NCBI GenBank assembly: GCA_022841245.1
Contig: JALHRW010000025.1
Coordinates: 1 to 38,812, forward strand
Reading direction: 5' to 3'
DNA from: Planctomycetota bacterium
GTDB lineage: Bacteria > Planctomycetota > UBA11346
Length of the DNA: 38,812 bases
A program made the translations under genes and the position numbers. The notes beneath the pieces were generated by a model. The model saw only the letters and a list, made by a program, of their open reading frames with translations. It ran no database searches and was not told the DNA's origin. Positions 18,217-24,726 of the stretch are shown here, one piece after another (the stretch's first letter is position 1; every line of letters starts with the position of its first letter).

Positions 18217-19128
18217 TCATTCCACCGGGGTCAGCCAGGCGGACCGTTTGGGGTCGCGCCCGTACACCGCGTCCTCGTAGGCGGCCTGGATGCGCGCGGT
18301 GATCGCGCCGCGCCCGTCGCCGACCGGGCGCTTGTCGACCGAACGCACCCAGCTGACCTGGCAGCCGGTACCGACCAGGAAGATCTCGTCGGCGACGTAC
18401 AGCTCGGTGCGCGCGATCGGCCGCTCCTCGACCTCGATGCCGAGATCGCGGGCGAGCTGGATGATCGAGCGGCGGGTGATGCCCTCGAGGATGTCGGCGG
18501 TGCGGTCCGGGGTGTGCAGCTTCCCGTCGCGGACGATGAAGATGTTCTCGGCGCTGCCTTCGCAGACCTGGCCGCGATCGTTGAGGAAGATCGCCTCGTC
18601 GTAGCCGTTGAGCACCGCCTCGCTCTTGGCCAGGGCGCTGTTGAGGTAGCCGCCGAGCGCCTTGGTGCGGGTGGGGATGGCGCTGTCGGCCAGCCGCCGC
18701 CACGAGCTGACGCAGACGTTGAGGCCCTTGGCCGTGTCGAGGTAGTCGCCGAGGGCGATCATGTAGCACATGTAGCCGTCGGGCACGCCGACCAGCACGG
18801 GGCCGAGGCCGGTGCCTTTCTTGTAGACCGCGGGCCGCAGGTAGATGTTCCGCGTCGGCTGGTTGCGCCGAACGATCTCGCAGGCGATCCGCACCATCTC
18901 GTCGACCGGCGGAGCCTGCATCAGCAGGGTGGTCGCGCTGCGCGTCAGGCGCTGGAAGTGCTCGCGCAGGAACAGCAGGTTGATGCGCTTGCCATCCCAG
19001 TAGCCGCGGATGCCCTCGAAGCAGCCGGTGCCATATTGCAGTGCGTGGGTGTTCACCGGGATCTGGCATTCGGCCAGCGGCTTCCACTCGCCGTTGAGGT
19101 GCGCGATGAAGGATGGGGAGGTGGTCAT
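18217..19128 (-). CDS. ilvE: Branched-chain amino acid aminotransferase
   Basis: 303 residues, class IV aminotransferase of normal length. Landmarks: ALQYGTGCFEGIRGYW, NIYLRPAVYKK, the pyridoxal-phosphate lysine K156 in TRTKALGGYLNSALAKSEA, GYDEAIFLNDRGQVCEGSAENIF and LEGITRRSIIQLA. It transfers the amino group of Leu, Ile or Val to 2-oxoglutarate, giving branched 2-oxoacids. As first gene before the VorB-type oxidoreductase, kinase and transferase it most likely works in amino acid breakdown here rather than synthesis (inference). Its promoter is probably in the AT-rich gap 19129-19275. Confidence 0.95.
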   Translation of the reverse strand: MTTSPSFIAHLNGEWKPLAECQIPVNTHALQYGTGCFEGIRGYWDGKRINLLFLREHFQRLTRSATTLLMQAPPVDEMVRIACEIVRRNQPTRNIYLRPAVYKKGTGLGPVLVGVPDGYMCYMIALGDYLDTAKGLNVCVSSWRRLADSAIPTRTKALGGYLNSALAKSEAVLNGYDEAIFLNDRGQVCEGSAENIFIVRDGKLHTPDRTADILEGITRRSIIQLARDLGIEVEERPIARTELYVADEIFLVGTGCQVSWVRSVDKRPVGDGRGAITARIQAAYEDAVYGRDPKRSAWLTPVE

Positions 19129-19149
19129 GGACGTTCCGTGGTGATCGGC

Positions 19150-19187
19150 TCGGCCATATATGTATATTCTATGCTATAATTGACAAG
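19150..19187 (-). promoter_or_regulatory. Putative sigma-70 promoter of the ilvE operon
   Basis: In an AT-rich island, the minus strand carries TTGTCA (19181-19186) followed after 16-17 bp by TACATA/ACATAT, about 30 bp upstream of the ilvE start at 19128. The same stretch contains TTATAGC...ATATACAT, related to the 11144-11162 site. Alternative -10 placements are possible. Confidence 0.45.
19172..19180 (+). promoter_or_regulatory. Extended -10 element on the plus strand
   Basis: TGCTATAAT is a perfect extended -10 (TGnTATAAT) pointing rightward, without a clear -35. No gene starts downstream on this strand; transcription would run antisense to the 3' end of the kinase gene. It could be a fortuitous consequence of the overlapping minus-strand promoter. 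Confidence 0.3.
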
Positions 19188-19233
19188 TCATATCGCCTAT
19201 CCACCACGCCATGGTTCGTTATACAGCGCTATT

Positions 19234-19249
19234 TACTAGGCTATTAGTA
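19234..19249. repeat. Inverted repeat TACTA-N6-TAGTA upstream of the ilvE operon
   Basis: A short AT-rich inverted repeat about 105-120 bp upstream of the ilvE start and just past the 3' end of the kinase gene. It could be a regulator site. Too short for a terminator. The rest of 19129-19275 holds two further TGTATA/TATACA-type strings but no gene. Confidence 0.3.
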
Positions 19250-19275
19250 GATATACATGGATATCACAATTCGAC

Positions 19276-22152
19276 TTAGCGGATGGCGAAACGCCAGGTG
19301 GCGAGACGCAGGAGCGATATCGACGTTATGGTGTAGGACGGCAGGGCCTGGTCGAACCACCTGCGCCAATGAGCCGGGGCAGAGGGATCGCCGACGAGGT
19401 CGGCGCGCATGGCGGCCAACAGCGTATCAGCGTAGACAATCCGCGGCAGCAGCGGTGCGTCCTGTCCGGCGAGGGCCTCCCCCCAGGCCGTTACCTCGCC
19501 CTTCCAACTCGTGCGCGGTTCGCGGCGCATGCGGTCGACCAGCAGCCGTGCCTCGTCCTGCCGCCCGAGGCCGGCGAGGATCCCGATCGGTTCAAGCAGC
19601 GACGGAACCCACGTGATATCCGATACGTGGTCGGCTTCGCGCAGGCGGTTCTCGCGTTCCCAGCGGGCTGCACCGTTGGCGTCGCCAGAGGCGAGCGCAT
19701 GCAGCCACAGGCTGTTGACCAAGGTCGTTTCGACCCACACGTGATCCATGATCTGGCGCGGATCGCCGAACAAGCGGGTGAAGATGCTGGCTGCCTGCTG
19801 GTCACCTGTGGGCAGCAGGGCCTGGTGTTCGGCCACGTCTCCACCTGCCGCCGCCGTGGCCAGCCATTCCGGCAGCGGAGCAGTCACGGGTTGGCGGATC
19901 CGCATGGTGACGGGCTGCGCCAGCCGCTTCTCCAGCTGCAGACGTACGCTCGGGGTGCCCTCCGCCCGCATGCGCTCCCAATCGCCGATCCGCTCGAGCA
20001 ACTGCGTCCGGAGCGTCCGGTTCAGCGTCAGATCCAGCGCCGAGCGCAGTCGCCCCGTGCGCCGGGCGACCAGGTTGATCGCGGGATCGGCGTGCGCCGC
20101 CTCGGGGAACAGCTGTCGGCGGAGGTCGAAGTAGCGCTCGACCAGGCCCTCAGCGAATGCGCCGCGGGTCGACTCGAACAGCTGGCTGGAGGCGATCCAC
20201 AACCGGATGAGCGCCTGTCTGCCGGTTGGAGACGCTCCGGGCCAGCGTCGCGCGATCTCCTCGAACAGCCGTTGCGGCTCCTGCTGCATCAGCGGCTGGA
20301 GGGCCAGGATCGCAGCCTCCTCCGCCAGCCTGGCATCGCCGATGCCCTGCCACGCCGCACCGGCCCGCTCCCACTCGCCGAGTTCGCTCCAGGTGATCCC
20401 CTCCTTGAAGCTGGCCCTGTCGGCCAGTTTGCTGCCTGCCTGCGACTCGGCGATGACCCGGTATTCCGCCGCGGCTTCGCGGGCCAGGCCCTGCCGGCGC
20501 AGGGCGTCCGGGACGTCCATGGCGGAGACGATCTCGGCCGAGCCGCGCAGATACACCGCGACGTCGCTGACCACCTTGCCCGGCCCCCAGGTGTAGATCA
20601 TCCAGCGTCCGCTCCCGGCGCTGAAGCTGTCGTGGTGGTCGAATACCGTCCGGTCGTCGATGAGCAGCCGGCGGCGATCGCCGTCGACCTCGGCGCGGAT
20701 GCGGTGCTTCCGGCCCGGGCTGACCACCAGCGGATCGCAGGCGATGACCCCGCGGCCGACGGCCTCGAGCACGCTGCAGGTGTTATCCCAGGCGCCGAAC
20801 TGGAAGGCCCAGCCGGAGCGGCAGTCCCGCCAGCGTCCCTCCGCGGCCGCTGCTCCTTCGAGCCAGAATACCGAGATGTCGCCTTCCGGCGCACCGGCCG
20901 CGATCTCGCCGGTGAACTCGATGGCCGAGCGCGGCGGCCATTCGCGCCGCAGGATCAGCGAACCCTCGCCATTGATCAGGCTGCTGATGGTCCCTCCGGC
21001 CGGCTCCGTGGCGAAGCCCGATGGCGTCCAGCGTTCCTGCCAGTCCTCGGCGAAGCGTTCCTGGAACACCGGGCGTCCCCAGCTGGCCAGGCGCTGCAGA
21101 TGGCTGCCCCACAGCACCCCGACCAGGGCGAGGGCGAGCATGACCAGCATGGAGGACAGCCACACCGTGCGCGCGTTGCGGCGGTGCCAGCGCATGACGC
21201 GCTCGGCCCAGGAGTCGCGGTAGGCCGAGACCGCCTGGCCACCCTGGAAGGCGGCGAGATCGTCGGCCAGCGCGCGGACCGTCGGGTAGCGCGCCTCCGG
21301 TGCAGCGGCCAACGCCTTGTCGAGCACCGCCAGCAGGCGCCGATCGCAGCGCGACGACTCCTCGACGGTCAGCGGCCCCAGCGCGCCGCGCCGCTTGCCT
21401 TCCCAGAACGCCTCCGGTTCGAGATGGGTCCCATCCAGCGGCGGACGCAGCAGCAGGCAATGGAACAGGCTGGCCCCGATGCAGAAGACGTCGCTGGCCG
21501 GCGTGGCCGGTTCGCCGCGGGCCTGCTCGGGACTCATGTACAGCGGGGTTCCGACCGGCTGTCCCAGTCCCTGGCCATCGCCGACCGAGGCCTCGCCCCA
21601 GTCGAGGATGATGACCTCGCCGAACGCGCCGATGAGGATGTTGTCCGGCTTGATATCGCGATGGATGACGCCGCGGGCGTGCGCCAGAGCGATGCCGTCG
21701 CAGACCTTGAGGAAGACGGTGATGGTGTCGTTGACCGTCGCCAGGCAGCGCGGCGGCTGTCCATCGATCTTCTCGCGCAGCGCCTGTCGCAGGCTCATGC
21801 CGTCGATCAGCTTCATCGCAAAGGCGATGCCGCCGTCGTTGAGCCAGACCAGGTCGTGGATGGGAACGATGTTGGGGTGATCGAGCCGGGCGGTGGTGCG
21901 GGCCTCGCGCAGGAAGGTCGCCGTCGCATCGCCGTGGGTGTGCGACATCACCTTGACCGCCACCTCGCGGTCGAAGGCGAGGTCGGTGGCCTTGAACACC
22001 ACTCCGGTGCTGCCGGCCCCGACCTGGTCGAGCAGCCGGTAGCGCTCGCTGACCATCTCCCCTGTTGCACGGATACGCAGCGGAGTCCGTGCATCCGGAT
22101 CGGACGTCCGCGTGCCCTCGATGTGCGAATCACCGTCCTCAGCCATGCCCAT
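19276..22152 (-). CDS. Membrane Ser/Thr protein kinase with LamG-like extracytoplasmic region
   Basis: About 958 residues from the ATG at 22152 (GGAG 9 nt upstream); ATGs at 22146 and 22212 are alternatives. Kinase domain about 38-310: glycine loop GAGSTG (45-50), catalytic K67 in VAVKV, HRDIKPDN (164-171), and DWG (184-186) where most kinases have DFG, a substitution common in PVC kinases. One membrane helix at about 329-350. The outer part begins with a concanavalin/LamG-like beta-sandwich (about 375-540, GWAFQFGAWDN, RIRAEVDGDRRRLLIDDRTVF), then helical TPR-like repeats (about 550-700) and an unassigned tail. It probably senses something outside and phosphorylates cytoplasmic targets. A palindrome at 22244-22261 lies upstream. 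Confidence 0.9.
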   Translation of the reverse strand: MGMAEDGDSHIEGTRTSDPDARTPLRIRATGEMVSERYRLLDQVGAGSTGVVFKATDLAFDREVAVKVMSHTHGDATATFLREARTTARLDHPNIVPIHDLVWLNDGGIAFAMKLIDGMSLRQALREKIDGQPPRCLATVNDTITVFLKVCDGIALAHARGVIHRDIKPDNILIGAFGEVIILDWGEASVGDGQGLGQPVGTPLYMSPEQARGEPATPASDVFCIGASLFHCLLLRPPLDGTHLEPEAFWEGKRRGALGPLTVEESSRCDRRLLAVLDKALAAAPEARYPTVRALADDLAAFQGGQAVSAYRDSWAERVMRWHRRNARTVWLSSMLVMLALALVGVLWGSHLQRLASWGRPVFQERFAEDWQERWTPSGFATEPAGGTISSLINGEGSLILRREWPPRSAIEFTGEIAAGAPEGDISVFWLEGAAAAEGRWRDCRSGWAFQFGAWDNTCSVLEAVGRGVIACDPLVVSPGRKHRIRAEVDGDRRRLLIDDRTVFDHHDSFSAGSGRWMIYTWGPGKVVSDVAVYLRGSAEIVSAMDVPDALRRQGLAREAAAEYRVIAESQAGSKLADRASFKEGITWSELGEWERAGAAWQGIGDARLAEEAAILALQPLMQQEPQRLFEEIARRWPGASPTGRQALIRLWIASSQLFESTRGAFAEGLVERYFDLRRQLFPEAAHADPAINLVARRTGRLRSALDLTLNRTLRTQLLERIGDWERMRAEGTPSVRLQLEKRLAQPVTMRIRQPVTAPLPEWLATAAAGGDVAEHQALLPTGDQQAASIFTRLFGDPRQIMDHVWVETTLVNSLWLHALASGDANGAARWERENRLREADHVSDITWVPSLLEPIGILAGLGRQDEARLLVDRMRREPRTSWKGEVTAWGEALAGQDAPLLPRIVYADTLLAAMRADLVGDPSAPAHWRRWFDQALPSYTITSISLLRLATWRFAIR

Positions 22153-22230
22153 GGCGTACCACTCCGCAGTGGAACGGGAACCGCCAGCCGCCCGGCCTCG
22201 ACTCCGCTGCATGGCAGCAGGCCACCTCGG

Positions 22231-22261
22231 ATTATCGTGTTGCCTGTCTCCCGGGAGACAG
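22231..22261 (-). promoter_or_regulatory. 18-bp perfect palindrome and putative -10 upstream of the kinase gene
   Basis: CTGTCTCCCGGGAGACAG (22244-22261) is a perfect palindrome without a T-run on either side, so it looks like an operator rather than a terminator. On the minus strand GATAAT (22231-22236) follows at the spacing of a -10, placing the palindrome over the -35 region of a promoter reading into the kinase gene. The rest of 22213-22311 shows nothing. Confidence 0.5.
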
Positions 22262-22311
22262 CATGCGTCGTTTCGAATGCTCCGAAGAAGTTCTGGGAGA
22301 TCGATGCGTCC

Positions 22312-22944
22312 TCAGGTCGGCTCGACCGGCTTCGGATCCCACAGCGCCTGCAGGGTCCAGCCAAAGCGCATCGCCAGCAGACGCACCCCGGTGGTGACGA
22401 CGGCGATGAGCAAGCCCACCGCATCGGGGCCCAGGCCCAGGGCGTGCGCCGCCAGGCCGACGAGGCCGCCGATCTGGCAGGCGGTCACGAACAGGGTCGA
22501 ATGCTGCATGACGATCGGCATGCGGCCGAGCAGGACGTCGCAGATCACGCCGCCGCCGGCGGCGGTCACCGAGCCGAGCAGCAGCACCAGGCCGGGATGC
22601 ACCCCCTGGCTCCAGGCGATGGACATGCCGATGGCGTTGAACAAGCCGATGCCGATGGCATCCAGGACGTCGACGACCGTGGTCCAGCGGGCGAAGGCGC
22701 GGGGCAGGAACATCGCCGCGGTGGCGGCGATGAGTACGGTCAGCAGGGCGATGGGATCGCGCGGACCGATCGCCGGGATGCCGAGGATGGCGTCGCGGAT
22801 GATGCCGCCGCCGAACGAGGCGGCATTGGCGATGATGTAGGCGCCGATGATGTCGGCACGACGCTGGCGGCTGGCGACCACGCCGCCGATCGCGAAGGCG
22901 GCGAAGCTGGCCAGGCTGAGGACGCGGAGGAGTTCATCCTGCAT
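22312..22944 (-). CDS. UPF0126 (TRIC-type, YicG-like) membrane protein
   Basis: 210 residues from the ATG at 22944; the frame is open to 23049 but that would run over the divergent regulator's start. About six or seven membrane helices in two halves, each half with the family's glycine-rich motif: SFGGGIIRDAILG in the first and AAGGGVICDVLLGRMP in the second. The pattern matches the UPF0126 family, structurally related to trimeric intracellular cation channels. The bacterial role is uncertain; potassium or small-solute flux is suggested for the family. Divergent from the TrmB-like regulator, which may control it. Confidence 0.9.
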   Translation of the reverse strand: MQDELLRVLSLASFAAFAIGGVVASRQRRADIIGAYIIANAASFGGGIIRDAILGIPAIGPRDPIALLTVLIAATAAMFLPRAFARWTTVVDVLDAIGIGLFNAIGMSIAWSQGVHPGLVLLLGSVTAAGGGVICDVLLGRMPIVMQHSTLFVTACQIGGLVGLAAHALGLGPDAVGLLIAVVTTGVRLLAMRFGWTLQALWDPKPVEPT

Positions 22945-23020
22945 GGTCGGCGCAGCGGATCGCCCCGCCGCGCGTTCGCCACCGCTGGGATTGCCCGGGC
23001 TTCTGCTGCGCCGATGTTGG

Positions 23021-23026
23021 TATAGT
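23021..23026 (+). promoter_or_regulatory. -10 element (TATAGT) directly before the TrmB-like gene
   Basis: TATAGT ends 7 bp before the ATG at 23034, so transcription would begin at or beside the start codon, giving a leaderless mRNA. The GAGG at 23029-23032 is only one base from the ATG and too close to act as a ribosome-binding site. No clear -35. Confidence 0.4.
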
Positions 23027-23033
23027 CTGAGGC

Positions 23034-23780
23034 ATGGACCTGATTCCACGTCTGGTGGAGGCCGGCCTGGCCGCGCGGCAGGCCCACATCTACGTCGCCC
23101 TGCTGCGCCTGGGCAGTGCCAGCCCGGCGCAGATCGCCCAGCTCGCCGCGGTCAAGCGGCCCACCGCCTACGAGGCGCTCGAGGACCTCTGCGCGCGTGG
23201 CTTGGCGACCCGGGCCGTCACCGGCCGTCGTCGCATCTACGCCGCCGCACCGCCCGACCGCTTGCTCGACGAAGCGACCGAGCGCCAGCGTCGGCTCAAG
23301 GATCTGCTGCCCGAATTGCAGGGCCTGGTCTCCAGCGCCGCCACCAGCAGGCCGCGCCTGATCTACCGCGAGGGCGTCGAGGGCGTGCGCCAGGTGCACG
23401 AGGACCTGCTGACCACGCGCGACTCGGAGTACCGCTATTTCGGCGGTTCGAGCGAGATGCTCGCGGCGATGGGCGAAGATTACCTCACGGACTACGTGCG
23501 CCGGCGGGTGGCCAAGGGCATCCGGTCGCGCTCGATCCGCTGGCGCTCGCACGAGGTCGCCCTGCCCTGCCTGGCCGACGGCGAGCGCTGGCTGCGCAGC
23601 GCGCGCTTCCTCGACATCACGCCCGGCGACGGGCTGTCCGGCCTGTTCATCTACGACCGGCGCATCGCCATCACCTCGTCGCACCGCGAGGGTTACGGCA
23701 TGGTGGTCGAGAGCGAAGGACTCAGCGCACTGCTCCGCCTGGTGTGGGAGGCGCTGTGGACGGTGGCGCGCCCGGCGTGA
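23034..23780 (+). CDS. TrmB-family transcriptional regulator
   Basis: 248 residues. N-terminal winged helix at about 5-70 (AGLAARQAHIYVALLRLG, IAQLAAVKRPTAYEALEDL, RGLATRAVTGRRRIYAA), followed by a short helical linker (ERQRRLKDLLPELQGLV) and an alpha/beta domain (about 105-248) with IYREGVEGVRQVHEDLL and DRRIAITS, like the phospholipase-D-like sensor half of TrmB proteins. TrmB proteins usually respond to sugars. Its neighbours are the divergent UPF0126 protein and an AraC gene whose stop abuts its own (convergent, no gap). Confidence 0.85.
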   Translation: MDLIPRLVEAGLAARQAHIYVALLRLGSASPAQIAQLAAVKRPTAYEALEDLCARGLATRAVTGRRRIYAAAPPDRLLDEATERQRRLKDLLPELQGLVSSAATSRPRLIYREGVEGVRQVHEDLLTTRDSEYRYFGGSSEMLAAMGEDYLTDYVRRRVAKGIRSRSIRWRSHEVALPCLADGERWLRSARFLDITPGDGLSGLFIYDRRIAITSSHREGYGMVVESEGLSALLRLVWEALWTVARPA

Positions 23781-24662
23781 TCAGGCCTGCCGGCGCCAGG
23801 AGCGCGGGGCGCAGCCGAAGACGCCGCGGAAATGGCGCTGGAAGGCGCTCAGCGAATTGAAGCCGCAGCGCATCGCCACCTCCAGCACCGGCGTCCGCCC
23901 GTCGCGCAGCAGCGCGGCCGCCTTCTCCAGCCGGAAGCGCACCACGTAGGTCAGCGGCGACTGGCCGAAGGCGGCGGTGAACAGGCGGCGGAAATGCGTC
24001 GGGCTGAGGCCGCACACCGCGGCCAGGGTGGGGATGTCCAATGCGTCGCGGTAGTGCGAGCCGAGATAGCCGAGGGCCGGCGCCAGGCGGCGGAACGCGG
24101 AGCTGCGGCCGGCGCCAGGCGCACTGCGTCCGGGTAGGCGGTGCAGGCGGGCCATGACCGCCAGCACCAGGCCGCGCACCGCCTCGCGGCGATGCGCGGC
24201 GCCAGTCGCCGCAGCCTCGGCGGCGAGCATCCCGATCAGCCGGCACAGCTCCGGTTCGGTATCGGGCGTGACGATGTTGGCGAAGCCGCGGCCGCCCAGG
24301 CCGGTGGTACCGAGGATGCCCGTGTCGGCGATCGCCCCGGCGAGCAGGCGGGCGGGATCCAGCGACATGAACGTCCAGGTGCTGGTGGTGCCGGGCGTGC
24401 TCTGGGCGAGGTGCATCTCGCGCTCGCTGATCACCGAGGCGCAGCCGGCGCGGTACGGCAGCACCTTGTCCTCGACCACGAAGATGCCGCTGCCCTCGTG
24501 GCAGTAGCCCAGCTCCAGCACCTGATGCAGATGCAGGTGGCGGATGGGGTTGTCGCGCTGGACGTACGGCGCACCGCCGGCGAAGGGGAAATCCTCCGCC
24601 AGCGGGACCTCGTTCAGCTCCAGGGCGTATCCGGCAGGTCCGGATGGTCGTTTCTGCCGCAT
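23781..24662 (-). CDS. AraC-family transcriptional regulator
   Basis: 293 residues from the ATG at 24662; the open frame to 24737 would overlap the divergent gene. N-terminal cupin-like sensing domain (about 15-110: HLHLHQVLELGYCHEGSGIF, RAGCASVISEREMHLAQ), C-terminal double helix-turn-helix (about 195-290: LDIPTLAAVCGLSPTHFRR, PLTYVVRFRLEKAAALL, VLEVAMRCGFNSLSAFQR, FRGVFGCAPRSWRR). It probably controls the divergent ADP-ribosylglycohydrolase-family gene across the inverted repeat at 24665-24701 (inference). Confidence 0.93.
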   Translation of the reverse strand: MRQKRPSGPAGYALELNEVPLAEDFPFAGGAPYVQRDNPIRHLHLHQVLELGYCHEGSGIFVVEDKVLPYRAGCASVISEREMHLAQSTPGTTSTWTFMSLDPARLLAGAIADTGILGTTGLGGRGFANIVTPDTEPELCRLIGMLAAEAAATGAAHRREAVRGLVLAVMARLHRLPGRSAPGAGRSSAFRRLAPALGYLGSHYRDALDIPTLAAVCGLSPTHFRRLFTAAFGQSPLTYVVRFRLEKAAALLRDGRTPVLEVAMRCGFNSLSAFQRHFRGVFGCAPRSWRRQA

Positions 24663-24664
24663 TG

Positions 24665-24701
24665 GTGGTCTGATCCTAAGAGAAGTGCCCTTTTCGACCA
24701 C
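24665..24701. promoter_or_regulatory. Inverted repeat GTGGTC-N25-GACCAC between araC-type gene and divergent hydrolase
   Basis: The arms (24665-24670 and 24696-24701) lie in the 64-bp gap between two divergent start codons, the left arm 2 bp from the AraC ATG. A likely operator for autoregulation plus control of the hydrolase gene. Confidence 0.4.
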
Positions 24702-24726
24702 TACGATCCTGCGCATGGAGACAGCC

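Noticed and set aside
19369-23025. A plus-strand open frame of more than 1200 codons across the kinase and UPF0126 genes
   Set aside because: The minus strand encodes a kinase with HRDIKPDN and DWG and a UPF0126 protein with both glycine-rich motifs. The plus frame is low-complexity and is explained by GC-rich third-position bias.
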